Part shown: piece after piece, positions 1 to 8,324 of the stretch
How positions within the stretch are numbered: position 1 is the first letter of the stretch
Layout: each line of letters opens with the position of its first letter
Assembly: GCF_001905505.1 (NCBI RefSeq)
Contig: NZ_LIPG01000002.1
Coordinates: 248,001-312,000 of the forward strand
DNA length: 64,000 nt
Source: Streptomyces sp. CB02058
Lineage (GTDB): Bacteria; Actinomycetota; Actinomycetes; Streptomycetales; Streptomycetaceae
Direction: 5' to 3'
Notes under the pieces: model-generated
What the model was told of the DNA's origin: nothing
The model's database searches: none
What the model saw: the letters and a program-made list of their open reading frames with translations, nothing else
Program-made: the position numbers and the translations under genes

Positions 1-1439
1 CAGACGTAGAGGCCGATCTGGAGCGCCGACGCGTTGCCGTACAGCATCATCCAGATCACCGGGTCGATCTGGACACCGGATGCGCCCATGCCGAGGAAGA
101 GGGCGCAGCTGAGGGCGGCCAGGATCCAGTTCAGGGCCGACATCGGATAGAAGATGATCATCATCGTGTAGTTGAAGAGCTTGCCCGCCGGGAGCGAGAA
201 CCAGCCCTTCCAGTACTGCGTGAGGATCGTCTCGTACGTCCCCCGGGACCAGCGCAGCTGCTGGGTGAAGAAGTCGGTCCACGCGCTCGGGCCCTCTCCG
301 ACCGCCAGGACGTCCGGGGTGTAGACCGAGCGCCACTTCCTGCCGGTGAGCGGATTGCGGTGGCGGTGCATCTCGAACCCGGTGGCCATGTCCTCGGTGA
401 TCGAGTCGTACAGGCCGCCGATCTGCTTGAGGGCGGAGATCCGCACGGCGTTGCTCGTGCCGACGAACATCGGGGCGCCGTAGCGGTTGCCCGCGCGCTG
501 GATCAGCGCGTGGAAGAGGAACTGCTGGGACTCGGCGGCCTTCGTGACGAAGGTGTCGTAGTTGCCGTAGACCTGCGGGCCGATGACGAAGCCGACGTCC
601 GGGTCGCGGAAGTAGCCGAGCATCCGCTCCAGGTAGTTGGGCAGCGGGACGTGGTCGGTGTCGACCGAGGCGAAGTAGTCGTACGCGTCGCCGTGCGCGT
701 CGAGCCAGGCGTTGTAGTTGCCGTGCTTGGTCCTGGCGCGGTGCGGGCCCTTTGGCGTGTTCCAGCGGGCCACGCCCTTGCGGGAGAAGTGGTGCACCCC
801 GAGGCGGGCGCAGACCTCCTTCACCGCGGGGTCGTCACCCTCGTCCAGCAGCCAGACGTGCATCAGGCCCCGGTGCCGGATGCGCACGGCGGCCTCCAGC
901 GTCTTCGTCACCATCTCCAGGGGCTCCTTGCCCGGGACGAAGGAGGTGAGGAAGGCGACGCGCGTATCGCTCTCGGGTACGACGGGGACCGGATCGCGGG
1001 CCACCAGCGTCGCGTGCGCGTTCGACAGGACGTTCATCGTGCGGAAGAGCTCGATCAGGCCGATCGAGACCAGCATGACGATGTCGAGGACCAGCAGGGT
1101 GTCGTTGTCGAGGTTCGGGTCGCGCTCGGTCCAGTGCTCGGGCTGCATCAGCCACGCGAAGAGGCCCAGCGAGACGAGCGGCGCGGCGCCGAGCAGCAGG
1201 GCGGCGCGGACGCGGTGCGTCTCCTGCGAGAGGAGCGAGCGATAGCGCACCGTATACGGACGGCCGGGGTCGGGCTGGGTCAGTGGCCCGGCGAGCCGGC
1301 TGTGGTGCTCGTAGTCGTAGCGAGGCGGCGCCTTCGTCTGCCGCTTCGGTCTCCCGGCGCGCGGCTGCGGAGGTATTCGCAGCTGGACCGTCCGGGAAGG
1401 GTCGTTGTGCTGCCGGTCGCCCGACGGCGTCGACGTCAT
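1..1439 (-). CDS. cslA: Cellulose-synthase-like processive glycosyltransferase CslA (partial, 3' end outside window)
   Basis: Membrane GT2 family enzyme that polymerises UDP-sugars into a beta-glucan at hyphal tips. Read on the minus strand, a basic Pro-rich cytosolic N-terminus leads to two membrane segments, then the processive GT2 signature: VDTDHVPL near residue 258, TEDMATG near 345 and QQLRWSRG near 390 (the D,D,D,QxxRW pattern). Further hydrophobic segments follow before the window ends, so the C-terminal part is missing. ATG at 1439 is preferred because a G-rich Shine-Dalgarno lies 6 nt upstream; ATG at 1445 in the same frame would leave no spacing. In Streptomyces cslA is normally followed by the copper oxidase gene glxA, which would lie off the left edge here. 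About 320 bp without a gene separate it from the tRNA-Lys. Confidence 0.93.
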   Translation of the reverse strand, partial: MTSTPSGDRQHNDPSRTVQLRIPPQPRAGRPKRQTKAPPRYDYEHHSRLAGPLTQPDPGRPYTVRYRSLLSQETHRVRAALLLGAAPLVSLGLFAWLMQPEHWTERDPNLDNDTLLVLDIVMLVSIGLIELFRTMNVLSNAHATLVARDPVPVVPESDTRVAFLTSFVPGKEPLEMVTKTLEAAVRIRHRGLMHVWLLDEGDDPAVKEVCARLGVHHFSRKGVARWNTPKGPHRARTKHGNYNAWLDAHGDAYDYFASVDTDHVPLPNYLERMLGYFRDPDVGFVIGPQVYGNYDTFVTKAAESQQFLFHALIQRAGNRYGAPMFVGTSNAVRISALKQIGGLYDSITEDMATGFEMHRHRNPLTGRKWRSVYTPDVLAVGEGPSAWTDFFTQQLRWSRGTYETILTQYWKGWFSLPAGKLFNYTMMIIFYPMSALNWILAALSCALFLGMGASGVQIDPVIWMMLYGNASALQIGLYV

Positions 1440-1718
1440 GGTCATCCCCCCGCACGCAGCGACGCTGCGTGACTTTCACCTGTGCGTCTCTCGGCGGGGT
1501 CCCCACCCCGCGTGCGTTCCGGTTCTCTTTCCCCCCGCCCGGAGGCCGGTGGAGCCCCGGACGACACCTGGTCAGGTTGTCCGGTTCGTGGCATGAACGC
1601 AAGGGTGAAACGGGCTGTTTACCAGCCATACGTGCGATTTGGGAGAACCGTGAAGGAGGCGCACAGGAGTGACGAAAGGGCGCCCCGGGGGCGCTTGCGC
1701 GCCGGGGGAGGGTATGCG

Positions 1719-1751
1719 AAAGGCCCCTTCACGCTGGGTGAAGGGGCCTTT
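1719..1751 (-). terminator. Hairpin terminator downstream of tRNA-Lys copy 1
   Basis: Perfect 14-bp inverted repeat (1719-1732 with 1738-1751) and a 5-nt loop, lying 9 nt beyond the 3' end of the tRNA on the minus strand. The arm ends in AAAGG/CCTTT. The stem is uninterrupted and very stable. Confidence 0.75.
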
Positions 1752-1759
1752 CGTGTGCG

Positions 1760-1833
1760 TGCGCCGTCAGGGACTCGAACCCCGGACCCGCTGATTAAGA
1801 GTCAGCTGCTCTAACCAACTGAGCTAACGGCGC
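1760..1833 (-). tRNA. tRNA-Lys (anticodon CUU), copy 1
   Basis: 74-nt cloverleaf on the minus strand: 7-bp acceptor GCGCCGT/ACGGCGC, D-loop TTAGCTCAGTTGG, anticodon stem CTGA/TCAG around the 7-nt loop CTCTTAA (CTT anticodon), and T-arm GGGGTTCGAGTCCC. CCA is not encoded. The sequence is identical to the copies at 6250 and 17516, and the identity continues about 8 nt into the 5' leader. Confidence 0.97.
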
Positions 1834-2002
1834 CTGCTGACCTGGAGAACTTTACCCGATGGCTGAGTGTGCTCCGAACCAATTCCTCTCCGGCTCGGCC
1901 TGTCGGATGGTCGTTTTTTCCCTTTAGTCAGTAAACATGAGGTATGCCGGGAACGTTGACGCACGGACGATCTGGACGACTGCCGAGGGGAAGAGGAGTC
2001 GC

Positions 2003-3283
2003 ATGACTGTGCCGGTCTTCGAGGAGTACGAGCCCGCTGCCGACTGCGGCTGTCCGGGCTGCGCCCAGCACAGGCGCGGGGCCGCCGCGCTGCCGGTGCG
2101 CTACGGCGGCCATCCGGCCGCGCACGGCACACGGCGTGCGCTGGTGCTGGTCACCGCGGCCGGACTCGTCCTGTCCTGCGGCGCGGGACAGGCGGCGGCT
2201 CTCGCCGCGGGCCCCAAGGGCCGCGCGGACACCACGGCCGATCCCCAGCCGGCCACCCCGCAGGGCGATGTGGGCCCCCTGAACAGCGGCGGAGCCTCGG
2301 GGCCGCCGTCCGACGCGGGTTCGGCGCTGCGCACGACGACCCGGGCCGACATCATCAACCGCGCCAAGAAGTGGGTGACCGCGAAGGTCCCGTACGACAT
2401 GGCGGCGTACTGGTCGGACGGCTACCGGCAGGACTGCTCGGGCTTCGTGTCGATGGCCTGGAACCTCGCGGCCAACGAGTGGACCGGCAGCCTCGCCACC
2501 TACGGGACGAAGATCGCCCGGGCCGACCTCCAGCCCGGCGACATCCTCCTCTTCCACAACCTGGCCGACCCCGCGGTGGGCTCGCACGTCACGGTCTTCG
2601 GCGGCTGGACCGACCACACGCACACGCACTATCTCGCCTACGAGCAGACCCGCCCGCACGCGCGCAAGGCGACGACGCCGATGGCGTACTGGAGCAACTC
2701 CTCCAAGTACGTGGCCTATCGCTACAAGGGTGTCGTCAGCGGGGCGAGCGAGAGCGGCACGGGCACGGCGTTCCCCGGGGCCGGGAAGTTCGGCCCCGGG
2801 GCGAACAACGCGCATGTGACCAAGCTCGGGCAGATGCTCATCGCCCAGGGCGGCAAGCGCTTCTACAAGGACGGCGCGGGACCGCGCTGGGGCGACGCGG
2901 ACAAGCGGGCGACGCAGGCCTTCCAGCTGGCGCAGGGGTGGAAGGGCAAGGAGGCGGACGGAATCCCCGGCCCCGGCACCTGGAGCCTGCTGGTCAAGGG
3001 CACCGGCCACAGGATTCCCGCCGCCGGGACGGGCAGCGGCACGGCCGTGCCCTACCCGGGGAAGCGCTGGTTCGCCCCTGGGCAGTCCAACAGCCACGTC
3101 AAGAAGCTCGGCACCCAGCTGGTGAAGAAGGGATACGGCAAGCACTACACGACCGGCCCCGGCCCGCGCTGGACGGAGGCCGACCGCCGCAACGTCGAGG
3201 CCTTCCAGAAGGCCCAGGGCTGGAGCGGGAGCGCGGCCGACGGATACCCGGGGCCGGAGACATGGCGACGGCTCTTCGCATGA
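2003..3283 (+). CDS. NlpC/P60-like protein with two C-terminal peptidoglycan-binding repeats
   Basis: Predicted surface enzyme of 426 residues. A Cys-rich N-terminus (DCGCPGC) precedes a hydrophobic segment near residues 47-70 that could be a signal anchor. The catalytic domain carries DCSGFVS (Cys near 144) and GSHVTVFGGW (His near 194), the Cys-His arrangement of NlpC/P60 endopeptidases. Two repeats of about 70 residues (near 256-330 and 350-426) share FxPGxxNxHVxKLG...GPRWxxAD and xAFQxAQGW, as in Streptomyces peptidoglycan-binding modules. ATG 2003 follows GAGGAG; an upstream in-frame start at 1937 has no such site. It lies between cslA and the LPMO gene, the order I recall for the S. coelicolor cslA locus, which suggests cell-wall remodelling tied to glucan deposition. 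The cleavage target is inferred. Confidence 0.85.
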   Translation: MTVPVFEEYEPAADCGCPGCAQHRRGAAALPVRYGGHPAAHGTRRALVLVTAAGLVLSCGAGQAAALAAGPKGRADTTADPQPATPQGDVGPLNSGGASGPPSDAGSALRTTTRADIINRAKKWVTAKVPYDMAAYWSDGYRQDCSGFVSMAWNLAANEWTGSLATYGTKIARADLQPGDILLFHNLADPAVGSHVTVFGGWTDHTHTHYLAYEQTRPHARKATTPMAYWSNSSKYVAYRYKGVVSGASESGTGTAFPGAGKFGPGANNAHVTKLGQMLIAQGGKRFYKDGAGPRWGDADKRATQAFQLAQGWKGKEADGIPGPGTWSLLVKGTGHRIPAAGTGSGTAVPYPGKRWFAPGQSNSHVKKLGTQLVKKGYGKHYTTGPGPRWTEADRRNVEAFQKAQGWSGSAADGYPGPETWRRLFA

Positions 3284-3339
3284 CGGCCGGAGCGACGGAC
3301 GGACATGAGCGGCTACGGAACGGACTGACGGAGGCGGGA

Positions 3340-5427
3340 ATGCGATCCACGGAGAACGTACGGGGCGAGTGGGACGAGCTGGGCGAGCGGGACACGCGAG
3401 TGGTCGTGCCCGGTCCGGGACCGGGCGTGGGACCGGGTCCGGAGATGGGCTCCGGACCGGGCTCCGGACCGGGGGAGGCGCCGGGTCCGATGCCCGTGAC
3501 GGAGCGGGCCGAGAGCGGGGCGCCGGACGCGGCGCGTGATCCGGACCTCGTACGCGATCCGGGCCTGGTACCCCGGCCGGGCCCGGAGCGGGCGTCCGAC
3601 CTCGCGCCGGGGCCGGGGGCCGTGCCGGCGGGGGAGCGTGACCCGGACTTCGTGCCGGGGCCGGACTTCGTGCCGGACCCGGGCCTCGTGCCGGGGCCGG
3701 GGCGGGAGCCCGGTGGGTCCGGGGCTCCGGGCGACGAGGTGTCCCCCGCGGCCAGGCCCTTCGCGGCGGAGCCGCTCACGGCCGGGGTTCCCGCGGCTCA
3801 GGCCCCGGCGTTCGACTCCCCTGAGACGGCGGTGACCGCGGCCGGATCCTCCGAGGCGGGGCCGGACCGGGTGGAGCCGATCCGGCCGGAACCCCTCGCC
3901 GCGGGTTCTCTCCTGGACGAGCCCTTCCGGCCGGAGCCTCTCCCGGCGGAGCCGCTCCCCGCAGAACCCTTCCGGCCGGAGCCTCTCCAGGCGGAACCCT
4001 TCCCGGCGGAACCCCTCGCGGCCGATGCCGAGGACATTCCGGCGGACCTCGGCCCCGCCCTGGACGCCGTGGCCGAGGTGGGCCGCCCCGGCCCGCACAT
4101 CGGCGTCTTCCCGCAGATGGACCCGGACCCGGACCCGGACCCGGACCCGGACCCGGGCCCGGACCCGGACCCGGACCCGGTCCTGGACACGATGGTTCTC
4201 CCGGAGGGTCCGGGTGCCGGACCGGGCGCCCCGGCTGATCTCCGCAAGCCGATCCGCGCCGATGAGCGCGCCCAGGTCAGCATCGGTGTGGGCGCCGCCG
4301 ACCCCGTCGCCTGGTGGGGTGCCGGGCGAAGGCAGCCCGTCATCACGACCGAGACCACCGCGCCCATCCCCGTGCACCTGCTCTTCCGGGACGACGGGAC
4401 CGGCGGCGCGCCCGCCGATCCCGCGGCGGGTGCCGCGGTCCTCACCCGGCGGCCGGGTGCGCGGCGCCCGCCCCTGCCGCGCTCGCCCCAGGCTCAGGTG
4501 TCCGCACGGCCCGCGCCCCTCGCGGACCCCAGGCTCGCCGAGCGGCCCGGACCGGTCCTGCCGGGATGGGCCGCGCTGCTCACCGCTGCCGCCGGGACCG
4601 CCGCCGGGCTCGCCGTGCTGGGGTGGCAGGGCGCGCTGCCCACCGCCGTGACCAGCAGGATCGGGCTCGGGGAGCGCGCGTACGACGGTGTGGGCCTCGG
4701 AGTCTGGGCGCTGCTCGCGCTGCTGATGACCGTGGTGCTCCTCGCGCTCTGCGGCCTCGGCCGGGGCCGGGTCGGCCACACCTCGGTGCTGACGCTCTTC
4801 GGTGACTACCGGGGCAGTGTCCGGCGCACCGGTCTGCTCTGGATCTCGCCGCTCCTGCTGCGCCGCAGCATCGACGTACGGCTGCGGCACTGGCGCAGCG
4901 AGTCGCTGCCCGCGATGGACGCGAACGGCACCGCGCTCAGGGCCGTCGTCCTCGTCGTGTGGCGGGTGAAGGACACCGCCCGGGCGGCCCTCGGGGTCGC
5001 GGACCACGAGCGGTATCTGAGCGACCAGGTCGAAGCGGCGCTGGCCCGGGTGCTCTCGCAGCTGCCCGCCGACGCCTTCCACGAGGACACCCGCACCCTG
5101 CGCGACGCGGAGGCGGTGGGCAACGCGCTGACCAGGATGCTCAAGGCGGACTGCGCACCCGTGGGCATCGAGGTGTACTCGGCGCAGCCGACCGGGATCG
5201 AGTACGCCCCCGAGGTCGCGGCGGCGATGCAGAGGTGCAGGGTGGCGGCCCTCGACGCCAAGCACCGGGACGGCGTCCTGACCTCGGTGGTCGACGCCGT
5301 CGACGACACCGTGGGCCGGCTGACCGCACGCGGCATCGTCGAGCTCGACGCCTACGAACACAAGGCGCTGGTCAGGGACTTGACGGTGGCCTTCTACACC
5401 GGACGTAACGGTGGAGAAGGGGCCTGA
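3340..5427 (+). CDS. SPFH/band 7 membrane protein with long Pro-rich repetitive N-terminus
   Basis: About 695 residues. The first 400 are low complexity: many GPG and PGPGP motifs, then degenerate repeats of PAEPF and RPEPL type (about residues 173-227) and a run of DP dipeptides (about 260-281). Two hydrophobic segments (near 407-430 and 450-473) lead to an SPFH-like domain (about 480-655) with VDVRLRHWRS-type and VVWRVKD-type strands and a terminal helical part. SPFH proteins form membrane microdomain scaffolds; the specific role here is unknown. ATG 3340 is chosen for the GGAGG 5 nt upstream; an earlier ATG at 3280 overlaps the stop of the preceding gene and is possible. It runs with the NlpC-like gene and precedes the LPMO gene, so a shared surface role is likely. 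Confidence 0.75.
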   Translation: MRSTENVRGEWDELGERDTRVVVPGPGPGVGPGPEMGSGPGSGPGEAPGPMPVTERAESGAPDAARDPDLVRDPGLVPRPGPERASDLAPGPGAVPAGERDPDFVPGPDFVPDPGLVPGPGREPGGSGAPGDEVSPAARPFAAEPLTAGVPAAQAPAFDSPETAVTAAGSSEAGPDRVEPIRPEPLAAGSLLDEPFRPEPLPAEPLPAEPFRPEPLQAEPFPAEPLAADAEDIPADLGPALDAVAEVGRPGPHIGVFPQMDPDPDPDPDPDPGPDPDPDPVLDTMVLPEGPGAGPGAPADLRKPIRADERAQVSIGVGAADPVAWWGAGRRQPVITTETTAPIPVHLLFRDDGTGGAPADPAAGAAVLTRRPGARRPPLPRSPQAQVSARPAPLADPRLAERPGPVLPGWAALLTAAAGTAAGLAVLGWQGALPTAVTSRIGLGERAYDGVGLGVWALLALLMTVVLLALCGLGRGRVGHTSVLTLFGDYRGSVRRTGLLWISPLLLRRSIDVRLRHWRSESLPAMDANGTALRAVVLVVWRVKDTARAALGVADHERYLSDQVEAALARVLSQLPADAFHEDTRTLRDAEAVGNALTRMLKADCAPVGIEVYSAQPTGIEYAPEVAAAMQRCRVAALDAKHRDGVLTSVVDAVDDTVGRLTARGIVELDAYEHKALVRDLTVAFYTGRNGGEGA
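4120..4180 (+). repeat. GACCCG hexanucleotide tandem repeat inside the SPFH gene
   Basis: About ten near-perfect copies of the 6-bp unit GACCCG, one of them changed to GGCCCG. They encode an acidic DP run with one GP. The 6-bp period keeps the frame, so copy-number change would lengthen or shorten the linker without a frameshift. Confidence 0.9.
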
Positions 5428-5470
5428 CCGCTCCCGGTGACAGGGGGACGCGCACTGAAACCCGACCCAC

Positions 5471-5486
5471 ATTGGTCTGGACATGT
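5471..5486 (+). promoter_or_regulatory. DasR-like operator (dre), upstream copy
   Basis: The stretch beginning ATTGGTCTGGAC matches the DasR consensus ACTGGTCTAGACCACT at 11 of 16 positions, including TGGTCT. It lies 100-115 nt upstream of the LPMO start and overlaps a possible -35 (TGGACA, 5478-5483). DasR is the GlcNAc-responsive GntR repressor of chitin-related genes in Streptomyces; binding here is inferred. Confidence 0.5.
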
Positions 5487-5509
5487 TCATGCCGCGTCAA
5501 TAATCTGGA

Positions 5510-5525
5510 CTTGGTCTAGACCGCA
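5510..5525 (+). promoter_or_regulatory. DasR operator (dre), main copy
   Basis: The 11-base core TGGTCTAGACC is an exact match to the DasR consensus, 12 of 16 positions overall. It lies 60-75 nt upstream of the LPMO start, just 3' of a possible -10 (AATAAT, 5499-5504). With the upstream copy (centres 39 bp apart) it would bracket the promoter, a layout suited to repression relieved by amino sugars. Confidence 0.75.
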
Positions 5526-5585
5526 CAAGACCTGCGCGCAGCAGAGCCCCAGAACCTCCCCCACGTTCTCGAGGAGCGACACAGC

Positions 5586-6176
5586 ATGCGGAAAAGGGCA
5601 AGCGCGGCCGTCATCGGCCTGGCGATAGCGGGCGTCTCGATGTTCGCGACCGGCAGTGCCAGCAGCCACGGCTACACCGATTCCCCCATCAGCCGGCAGA
5701 AACTCTGCGCCAACGGCACCGTCACCAACTGCGGCAACATCCAGTGGGAGCCGCAGAGCGTCGAAGGCCCCAAGGGCTTCCCGGCGGCGGGACCGGCGGA
5801 CGGCAAGATCTGCGCCGGCGGAAACAGTCAGTTCGCCCAGCTCGACGACCCGCGCGGCGGCGCCTGGCCCGCCACCAAGGTCACCGCGGGGCAGGGCTAC
5901 AGCTTCCGCTGGCAGTTCACCGCCCGGCACTCCACGACCGACTTCCGCTACTACATCACCAAGAACGGCTGGGACTCCAGCAAGCCGCTGACCAGGGCGG
6001 CCCTTGAATCACAGCCGTTCATGACGGTGCCGTACGGGAACCAGCAGCCCCCCGCCACGCTGACCCACCAGGGGACCATCCCCACCCAGAAGACCGGCAA
6101 GCACATCATCCTGGCCGTCTGGAACGTCGCCGACACGACCAACGCGTTCTACTCCTGCTCCGACGTGCAGTTCTGA
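5586..6176 (+). CDS. Secreted AA10 lytic polysaccharide monooxygenase (chitin-binding protein family)
   Basis: A 196-residue secreted copper enzyme that oxidatively cleaves crystalline polysaccharides. A basic N-terminus and hydrophobic stretch end at GSASS, followed by His28, which becomes the mature N-terminus; the second brace ligand is probably His115 (TARHST). Four Cys (LCANG, NCGN, ICAGG, YSCSD) fit two disulphides, and the single AA10 domain has no binding module, as in small Streptomyces LPMOs. A GAGGAG ribosome site precedes ATG 5586. Two DasR-like sites lie in the promoter, so GlcNAc control is likely. Its position two genes from cslA fits proposals that an LPMO acts on the cell wall or the CslA glucan during glucan deposition, but chitin is also a possible substrate. 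A strong bidirectional hairpin follows. Confidence 0.93.
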   Translation: MRKRASAAVIGLAIAGVSMFATGSASSHGYTDSPISRQKLCANGTVTNCGNIQWEPQSVEGPKGFPAAGPADGKICAGGNSQFAQLDDPRGGAWPATKVTAGQGYSFRWQFTARHSTTDFRYYITKNGWDSSKPLTRAALESQPFMTVPYGNQQPPATLTHQGTIPTQKTGKHIILAVWNVADTTNAFYSCSDVQF

Positions 6177-6202
6177 CGTCACCCGCAGCGAAACGCACAC
6201 AG

Positions 6203-6242
6203 CACAGTGGGCGGTCTCCCCGGAAGGAGACCGCCCACTGTG
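6203..6242. terminator. Bidirectional hairpin between LPMO gene and tRNA-Lys copy 2
   Basis: Perfect 17-bp inverted repeat (6203-6219 with 6226-6242) around a 6-nt loop. It lies 27 nt past the LPMO stop and 8 nt past the tRNA 3' end on the other strand, so it can end both transcripts. Confidence 0.8.
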
Positions 6243-6249
6243 GTGTCTG

Positions 6250-6323
6250 TGCGCCGTCAGGGACTCGAACCCCGGACCCGCTGATTAAGAGTCAGCTGCT
6301 CTAACCAACTGAGCTAACGGCGC
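6250..6323 (-). tRNA. tRNA-Lys (anticodon CUU), copy 2
   Basis: Identical in all 74 nt to the tRNA-Lys at 1760 and 17516. The anticodon loop CTCTTAA gives CTT; CCA is not encoded. Confidence 0.97.
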
Positions 6324-6337
6324 CTGCTGACTCGAAA

Positions 6338-6343
6338 ATAATA
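6338..6343 (-). promoter_or_regulatory. Candidate -10 box of tRNA-Lys copy 2
   Basis: TATTAT on the minus strand lies 15 nt before the tRNA 5' end, a suitable distance for a short leader. The best -35 candidate, TCAACA, lies 18 bp further upstream and is weak. Confidence 0.35.
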
Positions 6344-6425
6344 CCTGGTCCTCGGGGGTGCTGTTGACACGCGTCCGCACCCCCGGGGAGTGGTGCTGCC
6401 CACACCCGCGCGCGGGCAGCGGGAA

Positions 6426-6460
6426 GGTGCGGGCCCGCCCCTGACCTGCGGGCCCGCACC
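6426..6460 (-). terminator. Hairpin downstream of the IclR regulator gene
   Basis: A 13-bp perfect inverted repeat (6426-6438 with 6448-6460) with a 9-nt loop, about 95 nt past the IclR stop on the minus strand. There is no T-run, as is common for Streptomyces terminators. Confidence 0.5.
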
Positions 6461-6555
6461 ACCTCGCTATATATACAGAGCAAGGAGCGCCGGAGGCCAC
6501 CCGCCGGTCGCGGCACGCCGCGGACCCGGGCGGGGACCGGCCCGCCCGGCGGGGC

Positions 6556-7314
6556 TCAGAGCGTCAGGGACAGCAGGACCGGGGCCGCGCGCCGGTTGAG
6601 CGTGGCCGCCGCGGCCCGCAGCCGGTGCGCGTGCTCGATCGGCAGGGACAGCGCCAGGCACCCCGCCGACGACCCGGCCGTCAGCGGAACCGCCGCGCAC
6701 ACCGTGCCCACGGCGTACTCCTGGAGATCGAGGACGGGCACCGTCGCGGGCTGGCTGTCCAGCTTCGAGAAGAGCACCTTCTCGCTCGTGATCGTCCGCG
6801 AGGTCAGCCGTGCGATCCGGTGCCGCGACAGATGGTCGCGCCGGCCGTTCTGGTCGAGCTGGGTCAGCAGGCACTTGCCGATCGCGCTGGCGTGCGCGGC
6901 CGAGCGGAAGTCCACCCACTCGTTGACGGCGGGCGTGCGCGGACCGTCGGCCACCTGTGTGACGCGGATCTCCCCGTCGACGTACCGGCTGACGTAGACC
7001 GCCGCGCCGACGGAGTCCCGCAGCTGCACCAGCGTCTGCTGGAGCTTCGCCTCCAGGGCGCGGCGGCGGGCCGCCCCGGAGCCGAGCTCCAGGAGGGAGG
7101 AGCCGATGATGTAGGCGCCGTCGGTGACCTGCTCGACGTAGCCCTCGCGGCGCAGCGTCAGCAGGAGGGGGGTCAGGTGCCCGCGCGGCAGTCCCGTCTC
7201 GCGGGAGATCTGGGCGTCCGTCACCCCGTCGCCGTGCGTGGACACGGATTCGAGCACACGCAGGGCGTACTGCACCGAATGGAACGGCGCCTTCGGCTCG
7301 GGCTTCAACGCCAC
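6556..7314 (-). CDS. IclR-family transcriptional regulator
   Basis: A 252-residue regulator. The N-terminal winged helix-turn-helix is near residues 10-70 (SVQYALRVLE, then VTDAQISRETGLPRGHL and a wing ending GAYIIG), followed by the effector-binding domain with SAAHASAIGKCLL, an IclR landmark. GTG 7314 is preferred: AAGGGGG lies just upstream and the family N-terminus starts here, whereas the longer frame to 7455 adds unrelated residues. It sits immediately downstream of the ABC importer operon on the same strand and may sense its substrate or a breakdown product. A palindrome GGCATATGCC lies about 137 nt upstream and is a candidate operator. Confidence 0.88.
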   Translation of the reverse strand: MALKPEPKAPFHSVQYALRVLESVSTHGDGVTDAQISRETGLPRGHLTPLLLTLRREGYVEQVTDGAYIIGSSLLELGSGAARRRALEAKLQQTLVQLRDSVGAAVYVSRYVDGEIRVTQVADGPRTPAVNEWVDFRSAAHASAIGKCLLTQLDQNGRRDHLSRHRIARLTSRTITSEKVLFSKLDSQPATVPVLDLQEYAVGTVCAAVPLTAGSSAGCLALSLPIEHAHRLRAAAATLNRRAAPVLLSLTL

Positions 7315-7490
7315 GGTTCCCCCTTCAGGGCCTCTACCAGGTTGTGACCGCAAGCTCACGCACAACGATAGTGGCCAAAAGGGCGCTTCGGAGAGGGTGT
7401 TGACGACTTCTTGGTGCGCCCCGGACGTCCTGACCCGGGCGCACCCGTCCGGCATATGCCAAGGTCAAGAGCTCTGGATCAAGGGTGAGG

Positions 7491-8324
7491 TCACAGCACC
7501 GCGCTCAGGAACTCGCGCGTACGTTCGTGCTCGGGATCGGAGAAGATCTTTTCCGGCGTACCGGACTCCACGACCCGTCCCGCGTCGAACATCAGTACCT
7601 TCTCGGACACGTCGCGGGCGAAGTTCATCTCGTGGGTCACACAGAGCATCGTGATGTCGGTGTTCCTCGCGATGTCGCTCAGCAGCTCCAGCACACCGGC
7701 CACCAGCTCCGGGTCGAGCGCCGACGTCACCTCGTCGAGCAGCAGGATCTCCGGCCGCATCGCCAGCGCGCGGGCGATGGCGACACGCTGCTGCTGACCG
7801 CCGGAGAGCTGGGAGGGATGGGCGTCGACCTTCCCGGAGAGCCCGACCATGTCGAGCAGCTCCCTGGCCCTGGCCTCCGCCTCGTCCCGGTCCATGCCGA
7901 GCACGTGGACGGGCGCCTCCGTGATGTTCTGGAGGACCTTCATGTTCGGGAAGAGATTGAACTGCTGGAACACCATCCCGATCTTCTTCCGGGACTCGCG
8001 CAGCTCCTTGTCGCCGGCGGGCTTCAGCGAGCCCGACGGCGTCCGCACATGCGTGAGCGGCGAGCCGTCGACCCAGATCACGCCGTCGCTGACCTTCTCC
8101 AGCGTCATCAGCAGCCGCAGGATGGTGGTCTTTCCCGAGCCGCTGGGCCCGATCAGCGTGACGTGCTCGCCGCGCCGCACGGTGAAGTCCAGCTCGTCCA
8201 GGACCACATGGTCCCCGTAGCGCTTGACGACCTTGTCGAAGCGGACGAGCGGCTCGACACCTGTGGCCAGGGTCTCCGGGGCCGCGTCCGCGGGTTCCTT
8301 GAGGGGGGCGGGTTCAGTGGCCAA
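7491..8324 (-). CDS. ehuA: Polar amino acid/ectoine ABC transporter ATPase (EhuA-like)
   Basis: ATPase of an importer, 277 residues. Walker A is GPSGSGKTT, the Q-loop lies in VFQQFNLFPNM, the signature is LSGGQQQR, Walker B is ILLLDEVTSALD and the switch His is in VTHEM. A 28-residue N-terminal extension precedes the domain. TTG 8324 is the only good start: GGAGAAG lies 5 nt upstream, and the gene overlaps ehuD by 11 nt, so translation is probably coupled. Last gene of the ehuB-ehuC-ehuD-ehuA operon. Close relatives are annotated as ectoine/hydroxyectoine transporters; polar amino acids are the alternative substrate. Confidence 0.9.
   Translation of the reverse strand: MATEPAPLKEPADAAPETLATGVEPLVRFDKVVKRYGDHVVLDELDFTVRRGEHVTLIGPSGSGKTTILRLLMTLEKVSDGVIWVDGSPLTHVRTPSGSLKPAGDKELRESRKKIGMVFQQFNLFPNMKVLQNITEAPVHVLGMDRDEAEARARELLDMVGLSGKVDAHPSQLSGGQQQRVAIARALAMRPEILLLDEVTSALDPELVAGVLELLSDIARNTDITMLCVTHEMNFARDVSEKVLMFDAGRVVESGTPEKIFSDPEHERTREFLSAVL

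Noticed and set aside
2371..3339. Open frame upstream of and in phase with the SPFH gene, giving a protein over 1000 residues
   Set aside because: Its first 323 codons lie over the NlpC/P60-like gene, which has clear domains in another frame, and a good ribosome site precedes ATG 3340.
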